From Phycisphaerae bacterium (GTDB lineage Bacteria; Planctomycetota; Phycisphaerae; Sedimentisphaerales; Anaerobacaceae), in the NCBI GenBank assembly GCA_016782865.1, contig JADHXR010000090.1:1-32259 (forward strand): a stretch of 32,259 bases of DNA, written 5' to 3'. The position numbers were made by a program, and so were the translations under genes. A model generated the notes under the pieces. It was given only the letters and a program-made list of their open reading frames with translations. It had not been told where the DNA came from and searched no databases. This document shows positions 1-8,595 of the stretch, in pieces; position 1 is the first letter of the stretch; each line of letters starts with the position of its first letter.

Positions 1-113
1 CTTGATCGTCGACTTCGACGTATTTCAATACGCCTTCACCCGGCTCACTGCGACAAGTCCAGGATCTGTCACAATCTACGCGATTTCGCTGCGGAGTTTG
101 TGAGAAATCCGGG
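1..113. other. Left window edge, unassigned
   Basis: No gene can be supported here. On the minus strand one frame stays open to the window edge (reading ...EPGEGVLKYVEVDDQ), but it has no visible start or ribosome binding site and I do not recognise it. The stretch lies just 3' of the Gfo/Idh gene, and no strong terminator hairpin is visible. Confidence 0.3.
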
Positions 114-1445
114 CTAACCGTGCAGGGTCCAGCCGGGGCGGTACTTTTTGCTCAGCAGGGCGTTCGCCTCGGTGCTGTTGGTGACTCGGCCGGCCTTGCC
201 GTCGTATTCGAGTTTCTTGCCGACGCGATAGGCCACGAGACCCAGCAGCATCTGCTCGATCACGGTTCCGGCATAATCGAAATCACAATGCGTCTTCAGG
301 TCGCCCTTGCAGGCGTCGACCCATTCCTTCTGGAAGTGACCCAGCGGTGGAATCACGTCCTTCTTGTCCCGCCTGTTGTAGTACGTCATGTCCGCATCGT
401 CGCCGAACGGCAGGACAATCCGCGAGTCGAAATCGCAGATGATAAAGCCCTTGGTGCCTTTGAACATCGCACCGTGTCCGATCTTGTTCAGATCGATGTA
501 GCCCATGGGCGATCTTGGCATGGCTCCGCCCTGATACCAGTTTACCTTGATCGGACCTCGCCAATCATTAGCCGGATTATCGAACGTCGCCTTCATTTTT
601 ACCGGCGTCACATCCGGATTGAACGGATCGCCCTCAGCAACCGCCGTGGTAGGAAGATCGGCGTCGATTACATTCCACACCAGGTCGATCGTATGGCTGC
701 CCATATCGCCGATCTGGCCGCTGCCGAAGTCCCAGTACATGTTCCACGCCAGGCAACCACCGAAGTAGCCGGGATTATACGGATGCCAGGGTGCCGGCCC
801 AAGCCACAAATCATAGTGGAGATGGTTCGGCGGCTCGCCCTCGGCGGGCAGATAGCCGGGTCTTGGGATCTGCCGGTTGCCCCAGGCGTACGCGTCCGTC
901 AGCTCACCGATCGCTCCGTCCTGCACCAGTTCACGTATGCGCTCGAAGTTGGGCTTGGCGTGACGCTGAGTGCCGATTTGTGTGGTCAGCCTATGCTTCT
1001 TCTGGAGATAGGTTGCACGCACCACGCGCGCTTCTTCGACGGTGTTGGCCAGAGGCTTCTCGCAATAGATGTGCAGGTCGCGATTCAATGCCCAGTTGGC
1101 GATGAACGCATGCGTGTGGTCCGTCGTGGAGCAAATTACCGCATCGAGGTCCTTCTGCTCCAGGCACTTGCGCCAGTCAACATAGAGCTTGGCCTTCGGG
1201 AACTTCTCTGCCGCCTTGGCCATGTTGTTCTCATCCACGTCGCACAGGGCCACGACATTCTCGGTAGCGATGGGATTGTGATGGGCTCGACCGCGACCCC
1301 ACGCGCCGATCAGGGCTACGTTGAGCTTGTTGCTGGGGGCGTTTGCGCCCAAAAGTGAACCGGATGGCAGAATGAGCAATCCGGTCCCGGTGGCTGCGGT
1401 GGATTTCAGGAACTGGCGTCGGTTGACATTGTTGCTCTCGGTCAT
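114..1445 (-). CDS. Tat-exported Gfo/Idh/MocA-family oxidoreductase
   Basis: This 443-residue protein is a predicted NAD(P)-dependent sugar or polyol oxidoreductase. The N-terminus carries a twin-arginine leader (NRRQFLK, arginines 9-10, then a small-residue hydrophobic stretch to about residue 35), so it should be exported folded. A Rossmann fold follows, with a nucleotide-binding glycine motif GAWGRG at 47-52 and the family's CEKPLA motif (E129-K130-P131); the lysine is the usual catalytic residue. The C-terminal half is the alpha/beta dimerisation and substrate domain. I chose the ATG at 1445 because AAGGAGAA lies just upstream and the RR leader begins there; an ATG 33 codons upstream has no such support. 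It sits 139 bp downstream of a GH172-family gene and has its own promoter-like sequence. Secreted Gfo/Idh proteins are numerous in planctomycetes and often accompany glycan-degradation genes; the substrate is unknown. Confidence 0.93.
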   Translation of the reverse strand: MTESNNVNRRQFLKSTAATGTGLLILPSGSLLGANAPSNKLNVALIGAWGRGRAHHNPIATENVVALCDVDENNMAKAAEKFPKAKLYVDWRKCLEQKDLDAVICSTTDHTHAFIANWALNRDLHIYCEKPLANTVEEARVVRATYLQKKHRLTTQIGTQRHAKPNFERIRELVQDGAIGELTDAYAWGNRQIPRPGYLPAEGEPPNHLHYDLWLGPAPWHPYNPGYFGGCLAWNMYWDFGSGQIGDMGSHTIDLVWNVIDADLPTTAVAEGDPFNPDVTPVKMKATFDNPANDWRGPIKVNWYQGGAMPRSPMGYIDLNKIGHGAMFKGTKGFIICDFDSRIVLPFGDDADMTYYNRRDKKDVIPPLGHFQKEWVDACKGDLKTHCDFDYAGTVIEQMLLGLVAYRVGKKLEYDGKAGRVTNSTEANALLSKKYRPGWTLHG

Positions 1446-1499
1446 TATCTTCTCCTTTGTTTTGATCTTGGTTGTTTGCTGTAAGATCCTAAGAATTGA

Positions 1500-1528
1500 A
1501 TTATATATGTTGTAGTATTGTGATGCAA
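1500..1528 (-). promoter_or_regulatory. Sigma70-type promoter for the Gfo/Idh gene
   Basis: On the minus strand TTGCAT (1528-1523) and TATAAT (1505-1500) are separated by exactly 17 bp. This predicts a transcript start near 1493 and a leader of about 48 nt before the ATG at 1445. The -10 is a perfect consensus match and the -35 matches four of six positions. It would let the Gfo/Idh gene be transcribed independently of the upstream GH172 gene. Confidence 0.6.
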
Positions 1529-1584
1529 GCCAAAAGACGGGCACAGCCTCGCCAATATTACTCTCAACCTTTCCGTAACTCGTA

Positions 1585-3225
1585 TTAGTCCGGCAACTTT
1601 TCGACCCTGCGTTTGGCTCCTTCCGGAGACGGATCTACGTTGCACGTTGTCCCGGGGCGGGCGTACCAGTAGGTTGCCACGTTGTAGTTCACTTCGCATT
1701 TTGCCCAGTGCCAGATTTCCATATCCACCTGTAACGACTGGCCAAAGGGCATGGCGTCTATCGTGCGAGTCCGCGTTTCTGTGCTGTAGCCCTGAGTGAC
1801 ACGGACGATGGGGATCTCCTGCGTATAATTCTGGTCGAAGTCCATCACCCGCACCTGCGCGTGAAATGGGTGTTCGTAGAATCTTCGGTTCTGTCCGCCG
1901 TAGGAATAGGCGTAATAATCTTCAGTGCCGGTCCCGAAGATAGAGGGAAACGATTCACCGTCGACCCAGATCTTCGCATCGCCTTCGCCCCACCATATCT
2001 CTTTCGGGTTCCAGATCGTCAGCGTATCGCCGACATAGACGCCCCGGCCGTTGAGCGTGATATAGTTCCAATCCGAACGCGGCATGGTCTTGATATTCGA
2101 CTGGTGCCGCCAGCTTGAGTGGAAGTACATCGAGCGGTCGTCCCAGTCCCAGCCCCCGATGGCAACCTCGAGTTCCGCCTGCACCGGTCGATTGTGAAGG
2201 TTGAGAAGACTCACTTTGGCGCTCTTTAGGTACGGCATTACCCATCGGCAGGTCATGGTCCCGTCCCTGGTCACGGTGCGATACCAACCCTTGAACGGGT
2301 GCAACCCTACTCCGGTGCCGAAGAAGTCACCGATCGGACACCAAACGGTTTCCCGCCCGTCGAAGTCGATCCTCAACACGACCGAGCGAGTGACCTGCGG
2401 ATCATCGTAAGACCCGAGCTTGACCGACAGCTCACAGATGGCATTCGTGCCCGCGGGCAGCTTCACCGAGACCTCGCCCCTTGGGGCAACAGTCCTGCTC
2501 AGCGACTCGCCGTGCTTACCCGGTGCGCGCTTCGGTTTGACGAGCCTATGGCCAGCCAGTCTCATCTTATTTCTCGCTCTCTTCAGGTCGCCCGTTGTAA
2601 AGCTCCTGACCTTCGTGCCCTCGGCGTACTCGCGGTAGGTGAAGATGTAATACTGCGGCTCAACGTCCATCGTGATCTTACAGCCTTTGGCCCAGGGGAT
2701 CGGCAGATACGAAACCGCTGATGACAGTGACTTGTGGCCGAACGGATACGATGTGATAGTCGTCCCGTTGAACAAGTCATAGGTCGGCCCTTCCAGCGCC
2801 GGCTCGGACTCGCCGTCGAGATAGACCCGGAGCGTTCCCAGTTCCGTCGGCGCCTGCCGCCGGCCTGAGAGAACCATGGGAGTGATCCTCGGATCGGGCA
2901 TCCAGGTCCGGCCCATTGTCCCGGCGCCGTTGTGCTCGGCCAGCACCCATTCCTTGCGGCCGTTGTTTGTCTCGGTTCGGATGAAATGCCCCCGGTCCTT
3001 ATTGGCAAACCAGCCTTCGGGATCGTCGGGCGTCTTCGAGCCGCGGTCGTAGCTGCTCTGTTGCCGCAGACGATATTGCGGCACCGGAAACCGCGCTATC
3101 TGATCTCTATCGACCATTTCGTCGAGCAGTGTTTCCAATGTAATTACACGTGCTCGCGCCGCCCTGGCGACAGGAGCCAACAAACAGTGCAGCATGATGG
3201 TCGTCATCAAGAGCTTCTTACACAT
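1585..3225 (-). CDS. Secreted DUF2961 protein (glycoside hydrolase family 172-like)
   Basis: This 546-residue protein has a signal peptide (MCKKLLMTTIMLHCLLAPVARA) and a DUF2961 domain, the fold now classed as GH172, whose members act on fructofuranosyl or arabinofuranosyl linkages. Diagnostic segments are AEHNGAGTMGRTWMP near residue 100 and the acidic motif FGTGTEDYYAYSYGG with E435, the most conserved part of the family and thought to lie in the active site. Length is slightly above typical family members (about 350-450 residues). I chose the ATG at 3225 because AAGGAG lies 7 nt upstream and the signal peptide starts there; an ATG 15 codons further up lies in repeat-like sequence. The downstream neighbour is a Gfo/Idh oxidoreductase, a common pairing with sugar-release enzymes. 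The exact substrate cannot be read from sequence. Confidence 0.88.
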   Translation of the reverse strand: MCKKLLMTTIMLHCLLAPVARAARARVITLETLLDEMVDRDQIARFPVPQYRLRQQSSYDRGSKTPDDPEGWFANKDRGHFIRTETNNGRKEWVLAEHNGAGTMGRTWMPDPRITPMVLSGRRQAPTELGTLRVYLDGESEPALEGPTYDLFNGTTITSYPFGHKSLSSAVSYLPIPWAKGCKITMDVEPQYYIFTYREYAEGTKVRSFTTGDLKRARNKMRLAGHRLVKPKRAPGKHGESLSRTVAPRGEVSVKLPAGTNAICELSVKLGSYDDPQVTRSVVLRIDFDGRETVWCPIGDFFGTGVGLHPFKGWYRTVTRDGTMTCRWVMPYLKSAKVSLLNLHNRPVQAELEVAIGGWDWDDRSMYFHSSWRHQSNIKTMPRSDWNYITLNGRGVYVGDTLTIWNPKEIWWGEGDAKIWVDGESFPSIFGTGTEDYYAYSYGGQNRRFYEHPFHAQVRVMDFDQNYTQEIPIVRVTQGYSTETRTRTIDAMPFGQSLQVDMEIWHWAKCEVNYNVATYWYARPGTTCNVDPSPEGAKRRVEKLPD

Positions 3226-3251
3226 TGTCAATCTCCTTGTCGAACCGGAAA

Positions 3252-3700
3252 GACAATAATCAATAGTCAATGATCAATAATCAATTACATGTGCCACAGA
3301 GGCACGGAGAAAAGATCGAAAATCAACTGAATTAGACACGGATTTCGGATTAACACGGTCGTCTATGTACCACGAAGGAGAACAATAATCAATAGTCAAT
3401 TACAAGGGCCACCAAGGCACCAAGGCACTAAGGCACTGAGAAAGTAAAAAGGACAAAGGCAAAAGGCAAAACAACCACAGAGAAAGCAGAGAAATAATCA
3501 ATCACAAGGGCCGCAGAGAGCACTGAGAAAAGATTAGCAATCAACGGAATTAGACACGGATTTCACTGATTAACACGGCTGAGTTAGACAGGATTAACGG
3601 GGATAAAAACGGATTTATGCTCACCACAGATAGGAACAATAGTCAATAGTCAATAATCAATAGTCAATTACGAGGGTCACTGAGGCACTGAGTTGCACTT
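3252..3700. repeat. Degenerate repeat block in intergenic DNA
   Basis: The 746 bp between the GH172 start and the next gene hold no convincing gene. At least four imperfect copies of a composite unit occur, starting near 3252, 3381, 3491 and 3633. Each opens with AATAATCAATAGTCAAT-like sequence, runs into a 'caAGGGCCac..AGGCACtgaGAAA' segment, and in copies 1 and 3 continues into 'AATTAGACACGGATTTC...GATTAACACGG'. Copies are of unequal length with no constant spacer size, so this is not a CRISPR array. Base composition is more AT-rich than the flanking genes. The block looks like decayed dispersed repeats, with no coding or RNA signal. Confidence 0.75.
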
Positions 3701-3743
3701 CTACATTCGACATTCCTTGTTCATTATTCGATATTCAAATCCT
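3701..3743 (+). repeat. Dispersed repeat, left copy of an inverted pair
   Basis: The core ATTCGACATTCCTTGTTCAT, continued to the CCT at 3743, is present in inverted orientation at 17286-17331. The two copies differ at about one position over roughly 38 bases. They lie in unrelated intergenic regions 13.5 kb apart, so this is a genuine dispersed repeat rather than local duplication. Confidence 0.8.
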
Positions 3744-3911
3744 CTTTGCCTCGGCCGGGATGACAAGGCACACAGGGTCTTTGCCTTTGTCTATACGCTA
3801 TACGCTCCACGCTATTGTGGCCTTCGGCTTGAAGTCGAGATGACACGACGTACCGTGATAGTGGAGGGATCTTCTTGGGAAATCTGGCGCAAACCGACGA
3901 TAATTTATGTG

Positions 3912-3939
3912 TGAACATCACTCGCCATTGTGGTATAAT
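3912..3939 (+). promoter_or_regulatory. Extended -10 promoter for the HzsA-like gene
   Basis: TGAACA (3912-3917), a 16 bp spacer, and TGGTATAAT with a perfect TATAAT at 3934-3939 preceded by an extended -10 TG. A transcript would begin near 3946, giving a leader of about 26 nt that contains AGGAG (3959-3963), 8 nt before the ATG at 3972. A G+C-rich discriminator (GGGCCGG) follows the -10. Confidence 0.65.
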
Positions 3940-3971
3940 GGGCCGGCACGATTGATTCAGGAGACACTGAA

Positions 3972-6863
3972 ATGAAGATATACACGTTTCGACTTCATCT
4001 GTTAGTGGCGTCTTTTGTACTCGTTCTGTTGGTTTCACCGGCGCCGGCTCGCACGATTGATGTTGGCGACTCGGTGCGAGAGCTTGTCGAGGCCGATTGG
4101 ATTCGGGCCGACATGGAGTTTGCTTTCGGCGAGAGCGGGGCATCGGCAGCGCCGAGCGGCCCCGTGACTACGGCGCAGGACGCCGCGGGCGGATGCGACG
4201 GGGTCAGGGACGGCGGGTTTGGGTTTCACGTCGCCAGCGGTGAGATGGACCCCTGGTGGCAGGTCGATTTGGGGCGGACGGTCAAGCTGGATCGGGTCGT
4301 TGTCCACAACCGCACGGACGGCGGCACGGCAGGGCGGACGCTGAACATCCAGGTGCTCCTGAATGAATCCGGCAAGGGCTCGGAGTTCAGGCTCGTTTAT
4401 CAGCACGACGGCAACGTCTTCTACGGAGGGGACAGGGCCCTGACTGTAAGCATGAAGGACAAGAACGTCTCGGCGCGTATCGTTCGGCTGGCTGTGCCGG
4501 GAAGGTGCTCGTTCGCACTCGATGAAGTCGATGTTTATGCCGTGGACGACCCGGCGAAGAATATTGCGTTGGGAAAGCCGGCGGACCAGAAGAGTACAAG
4601 TTCGCATTCGACTTTCAATACGGAAGGCCTGCATCGCGGGCCGACTTCGGGTGGATTCTTGCTGGGGCATACGAAGCAGGTCGTTGAAAGGGCCGAACAA
4701 CTGGTTCGGCGTTTGAAGCGCCAAGGCGCCGATGCGAGCAAGCTGCGCAAGCTCAGCGCCGATCTTGTTTCGTTGACCGAGAGTATGAAAGGCGATGTGT
4801 CGCAAGAGAAACGCAAGGCGCTCTACTTCGAGGCTCGGGCTCTGAAGCGGCAGATCGCGCTGAGTAATCCGCTGCTGGACTTCGACAAGATTCTCTTTAT
4901 CAAGCGGCATGACTCCGTGGGCGTCTTCCACATGTGCGACCAATACTACGGCTGTAACGCCAAACCCGGCGGCGGACTCTTTGTCCTGTCCGACCCCTTC
5001 GGCGAAAAACCCAGGCTGACCAATGTTCTGGAAAACTCTGTCGTCGAGCGCGGCAGACTCAGAGGCGACAACCTTTCGGCTGGCGCCTTCCTTTCGCCCG
5101 AGTTGTCATACGACGGCAAGACGATCCTCTTCGCATACACACGAGCCAAGGCCTACGAGAAATACGGCGGCAAGGAGGCCTATGAGTGGGGCCCGGAGAT
5201 TAGCTACCACATCTTCAAGGTCAACGCCGACGGCAGCGGACTCGTCCAGTTGACCGACGGGGCCAGCGACGACTTCGACCCGTGCTTTCTGCCCAACGGC
5301 AGGATTGTGTTTATCACCGAGCGTCGGGGGGGGTACCTGCGTTGCGGCAGGCATTGCCCCGTCTATACGATGTACTCGATGGAACCCGACGGAAGCGACA
5401 TCATCTGTGTCAGCTTCCACGAGACGCACGAATGGCATCCGAGCGTGGACAACGACGGTATGCTCGTCTATACGCGCTGGGATTACGTCGATCGCGATAC
5501 GAATATCGCCCATCATATATGGACCAGTTTTCCCGACGGCCGATCACCCCGGTCGTTCCACGGCAACTACCCGGCCCGTCGCGAGAACCGCCCCTGGATG
5601 GAGATGAGCATCCGTGCGATTCCCGGCTCGCATCGCTACGTCGCGGCCACCGGCTCGCACCACGGCAATGCCTTCGGCTCGCTAATCATGATCGACCCTC
5701 GCCTCGAAGACGACCGGGCGATGTCGCAGCTTACCCGCTTGACTCCCGATGCGCCTTTCCCCGAAGCCGAGGCCAAGCCGATTCGAAATTACATGAGGTA
5801 TGGTACGCCCTGGCCGCTCAGCGAGGACGATTACCTTTGCGTGTACGACGCTGACGCGAAGAACCGCGGAATCTATTGGATCGACCGTTTCGGTAACAAG
5901 GAACTGCTCTATCGCGACCCGTCCATCTCGTGTCTGAGCCCGATCCCACTGCGCCCGCGACACAAGCCGCCGGTGGTTCCAAGTGGGACCGTGCAAACCG
6001 CCCGGGATATTGCCAAGGCAGGCGGCGAAGTGCCACAGGAAACCATCACAATAGTAAATGTCTATGACAGCGATTTTGCCTGGCCCGAAGGCTCGAAGGT
6101 CGCCGCTCTGCGAATTATCCAGGCCCTGCCCAAGACAACGCCTCCGCCGAACCAGCCCCGCATCGGTATCGCGAACCAGACCAACGCCAGGGTCGTTCTG
6201 GGAACCGCGCCTGTCGAGCCCGACGGCAGCGCGTACTTCGAGGCCCCTGTCGGCAAGGCGATCTACTTTCAGGCACTCGACGAGCGCGGCATGGCCATCC
6301 AGTCGATGCGCTCGGCGACGTATGTCCACCCGGGCGAACAGATGACCTGTCTGGGCTGCCACGAGCAGAAGCATCAAACCTCGAAGCAGCCTACGGCGAG
6401 GCCCCTGGCACTGCTGCGCGGGCCGTCGAAGATCCAGCCGGATGTGGACGGCTCGAACCCATTCAACTACGTGCGGCTCGTCCAGCCGGCCCTGGACCGT
6501 AACTGCGTTAGCTGTCACAGCAGCGAAGAAGCGATTGACCTTGCCGGTGTGGTTGAGGGCGAGAACGGCTGGACACGCTCGTACAACAATCTCGCCGCCA
6601 AGTACGGTTTCTATTTCCATGTCGGCAACGGAGCGATCAACGAGGGCGTCCACGGCGGCAGCAGGACCATCGCCGGTAAGTTCGGGGCCAGGGTCTCCGG
6701 GTTGCTCGAGTTTATGGATGAGCGGCATTACGGAGTGAAGCTCTCGGATGAAGATTTTCATCGTCTGACGCTCTGGCTCGACTGCAACAGTGAATTCTAC
6801 GGATCCTACGAGAATACCGTTGCCCAGGCGAACGGGCAAATAGTGCTGCCGACGTTGGATTAA
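3972..6863 (+). CDS. Discoidin/beta-propeller/dihaem cytochrome, hydrazine-synthase-alpha-like (HzsA-like)
   Basis: This 963-residue secreted protein begins with a signal peptide ending near SPAPARTID. Residues about 60-195 form an F5/8 type C (discoidin) domain with the hallmark DPWWQVDLG. NIALGKPADQKSTSS at about 197 looks like the start of a second discoidin that is cut short. A charged helical linker (about 230-290) follows, then a propeller-like region (about 300-640) with repeats such as GSGLVQLTDGASDDFDPCFLPNGRI, as in TolB/PD40 and HzsA propellers. The C-terminal part has two c-type haem motifs: CLGCH (C793-H797) and CVSCH (C845-H849). This arrangement matches planctomycete proteins annotated with the hydrazine synthase alpha middle domain. 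The host is probably not anammox, because no hzsB/C or hydrazine dehydrogenase is nearby, so the substrate is unknown. The pentahaem cytochrome 117 bp downstream is a likely partner. Confidence 0.85.
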   Translation: MKIYTFRLHLLVASFVLVLLVSPAPARTIDVGDSVRELVEADWIRADMEFAFGESGASAAPSGPVTTAQDAAGGCDGVRDGGFGFHVASGEMDPWWQVDLGRTVKLDRVVVHNRTDGGTAGRTLNIQVLLNESGKGSEFRLVYQHDGNVFYGGDRALTVSMKDKNVSARIVRLAVPGRCSFALDEVDVYAVDDPAKNIALGKPADQKSTSSHSTFNTEGLHRGPTSGGFLLGHTKQVVERAEQLVRRLKRQGADASKLRKLSADLVSLTESMKGDVSQEKRKALYFEARALKRQIALSNPLLDFDKILFIKRHDSVGVFHMCDQYYGCNAKPGGGLFVLSDPFGEKPRLTNVLENSVVERGRLRGDNLSAGAFLSPELSYDGKTILFAYTRAKAYEKYGGKEAYEWGPEISYHIFKVNADGSGLVQLTDGASDDFDPCFLPNGRIVFITERRGGYLRCGRHCPVYTMYSMEPDGSDIICVSFHETHEWHPSVDNDGMLVYTRWDYVDRDTNIAHHIWTSFPDGRSPRSFHGNYPARRENRPWMEMSIRAIPGSHRYVAATGSHHGNAFGSLIMIDPRLEDDRAMSQLTRLTPDAPFPEAEAKPIRNYMRYGTPWPLSEDDYLCVYDADAKNRGIYWIDRFGNKELLYRDPSISCLSPIPLRPRHKPPVVPSGTVQTARDIAKAGGEVPQETITIVNVYDSDFAWPEGSKVAALRIIQALPKTTPPPNQPRIGIANQTNARVVLGTAPVEPDGSAYFEAPVGKAIYFQALDERGMAIQSMRSATYVHPGEQMTCLGCHEQKHQTSKQPTARPLALLRGPSKIQPDVDGSNPFNYVRLVQPALDRNCVSCHSSEEAIDLAGVVEGENGWTRSYNNLAAKYGFYFHVGNGAINEGVHGGSRTIAGKFGARVSGLLEFMDERHYGVKLSDEDFHRLTLWLDCNSEFYGSYENTVAQANGQIVLPTLD

Positions 6864-6980
6864 GCTGCCATTGCCTGCACGTTATACGAACACATCTGCT
6901 CCGACAGAGTCGCTGCAAATTTTGCGCTTTACTTTCCTGTCGTTTTGGTGTCTATTGCTTCGCTGGAAAGGAAGCAGACT

Positions 6981-8555
6981 ATGAACCAGACATTTACAAT
7001 GAGAGTTTCAGGTATTTGTGTCCTCCTGATGGTTGTCTCGCAGGCCGGGGCGGAGGTTTTCCTGCCCGGGATGCAGCCGGAGGAGGCGGGGATTGAGTTT
7101 GTAAAGGTCCAGCAGTGCAAGATGTGCCACTCGGGCACCGAGAATGGCCCAGCCGATCCGTTTCTATCATGGCAAAGCGGCATGATGTCCCAGGCTGTGA
7201 GAGACCCGGTGTACAGAGCTGCGCTGACAATTGCGAATCAGGACATCGAAGGTGTGGGCGAATTCTGCTGGCGCTGTCACGCTGCTCGCGGCTGGCTGGA
7301 AGATCGTTCGACACCAGCCGACGGCTCGGCACTGAACCGCGAGGACATGCACGGCGTAAGTTGTGACGTCTGTCACCGCCTGATGGATCCGCTTTCCGAT
7401 GAGGCCGCCAGGCTGATCAAGGGCGTGCCGCCCGGATACGGCAATGCGATGATGGTCGCCGACCCGGCCAACATGGTCAGGGGCCCATACGGGAACGCAA
7501 GAGGCGCGATGCCTCATCTTACCAGAAAATCCGAATACCACGCATCGGGCAATCTCTGCGCTACATGCCACAATATTTCCAATCCCCTCCAGGCGAGTGA
7601 CGTCAAGACCCAGCCGCCGTACGCATTCGGTCATATTGAGAGGACCTACAGTGAATGGGTGCTGAGTGACTTCTCCAAGCAGGGCCCGAAGGAAACGTGC
7701 CAGTCGTGCCATTACCCGAAAGTCGAGGGCGGCGGGCAGGCGTCGAGGTTCGGCAGTCTGCAGCGCGATCACTTTGTTATGCACGGTCCCGTGGGCGGCT
7801 CGACATGGGTCCAGGATGCCACCTGGATGCTCTGGGGCGGCAAAGATATGGACCGAAGGGCTATGGACATGGGCAAACAGCGGACCCTGGAACTTCTCAA
7901 GACGGCCGCAACGCTCGGTTTCACATCTGTCGAGGCCGGAAAAGCCGTGCTGCGAATAACCAACCTGACCGGCCACAAACTGCCCAGCGGATACCCCGAG
8001 GGGCGCAGGATGTGGGTGAACGTCAAGTTCCTCGATTCATCGGGCAAGCTGCTGAAGGAAATCGGCAAATATGGCCCCAAAGAAGACACCGTATTCGGCA
8101 AACCGGTGGCCGCTCCCACATTGCTTGACCCCGAGCAGACGCGGGTATACGAATGTCTGCCGGCGATAAGCGAAGCTCAGGCCAGGAAGTACGGCAAGAA
8201 AGCGGGCAAATCGTTTCATTTCGTGCTCAACGATATCATCGCCAAAGACAATCGTATTCCGCCGAAAGGTTTCAAGAACAGCGCATTTGCCGAGCACCTC
8301 TCACAGCCGGTCGGCGCCGTGTATGCGGACGGCCAGCATTGGGGTGACATGCAGTTGGAGCCGCCCACCGGCTGCAGCAGGATCGTTGTGAATCTGATGT
8401 ACCAGGCTGTCTCGTGGGAGTACATGAAATTCCTCGCCGAGGAGAACAGAACCGACGACTGGGGCAAACGTCTGTACGATGCGTGGAATCGCACAGGCAA
8501 AGGCGCGCCGGTGAGCATTGCCGAAATCGAGACAAGCCTGACCTCCGGCGAGTGA
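6981..8555 (+). CDS. Secreted pentahaem cytochrome c
   Basis: This 524-residue protein has a signal peptide (cleavage near SQAGAEV) and five CxxCH haem-attachment motifs: CKMCH (46-50), CWRCH (96-100), CDVCH (128-132), CATCH (193-197) and CQSCH (240-244). All five lie in the first half, resembling cytochrome c554-like multihaem proteins. Residues about 305-450 have no haem motif and look like a beta-sandwich (TGHKLPSGYPEGRRMW, then LDSSGKLLKE), a C-terminal domain often seen in this cytochrome type. The ATG at 6981 is preceded by GGAAAGGAAG and begins the signal peptide; an in-frame ATG 12 codons upstream is less likely. The gene follows the HzsA-like gene by 117 bp on the same strand without an obvious intervening terminator, so co-transcription is likely. 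The probable role is periplasmic electron transfer to or from the HzsA-like protein. Confidence 0.88.
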   Translation: MNQTFTMRVSGICVLLMVVSQAGAEVFLPGMQPEEAGIEFVKVQQCKMCHSGTENGPADPFLSWQSGMMSQAVRDPVYRAALTIANQDIEGVGEFCWRCHAARGWLEDRSTPADGSALNREDMHGVSCDVCHRLMDPLSDEAARLIKGVPPGYGNAMMVADPANMVRGPYGNARGAMPHLTRKSEYHASGNLCATCHNISNPLQASDVKTQPPYAFGHIERTYSEWVLSDFSKQGPKETCQSCHYPKVEGGGQASRFGSLQRDHFVMHGPVGGSTWVQDATWMLWGGKDMDRRAMDMGKQRTLELLKTAATLGFTSVEAGKAVLRITNLTGHKLPSGYPEGRRMWVNVKFLDSSGKLLKEIGKYGPKEDTVFGKPVAAPTLLDPEQTRVYECLPAISEAQARKYGKKAGKSFHFVLNDIIAKDNRIPPKGFKNSAFAEHLSQPVGAVYADGQHWGDMQLEPPTGCSRIVVNLMYQAVSWEYMKFLAEENRTDDWGKRLYDAWNRTGKGAPVSIAEIETSLTSGE

Positions 8556-8568
8556 AGCTGGCCCGCGA

Positions 8569-8586
8569 GGTGCAACATTCCGCACC
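8569..8586. terminator. Weak hairpin between convergent genes
   Basis: GGTGC (8569-8573) pairs with GCACC (8582-8586) around an 8-nt loop, in the 40 bp between the converging pentahaem cytochrome and M14 peptidase genes. The stem is only 5 bp and no long T-run follows, so termination activity is a guess from position. Confidence 0.25.
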
Positions 8587-8595
8587 ATTTGTGTC

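Noticed and set aside
120..1358. Long plus-strand open frame opposite the Gfo/Idh gene
   Set aside because: It is the mirror of a well-supported gene, has no signal peptide, ribosome binding site or domain motif, and arises from GC-rich codon use.
3252..3700. Possible CRISPR array from repeated AATCAATAGTCAAT units
   Set aside because: Units vary in length and sequence, spacers are neither unique nor of constant size, and no cas genes are present.
3724..4143. Minus-strand open frame across the promoter of the HzsA-like gene
   Set aside because: It runs through dispersed repeat sequence and the start of a real gene, with no domain or ribosome binding site.
3972..6863. Calling this gene a true hydrazine synthase subunit
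   Set aside because: Only the architecture is similar; no hzsB/C partners are present and the surroundings are saccharolytic, so only 'HzsA-like' is supported.
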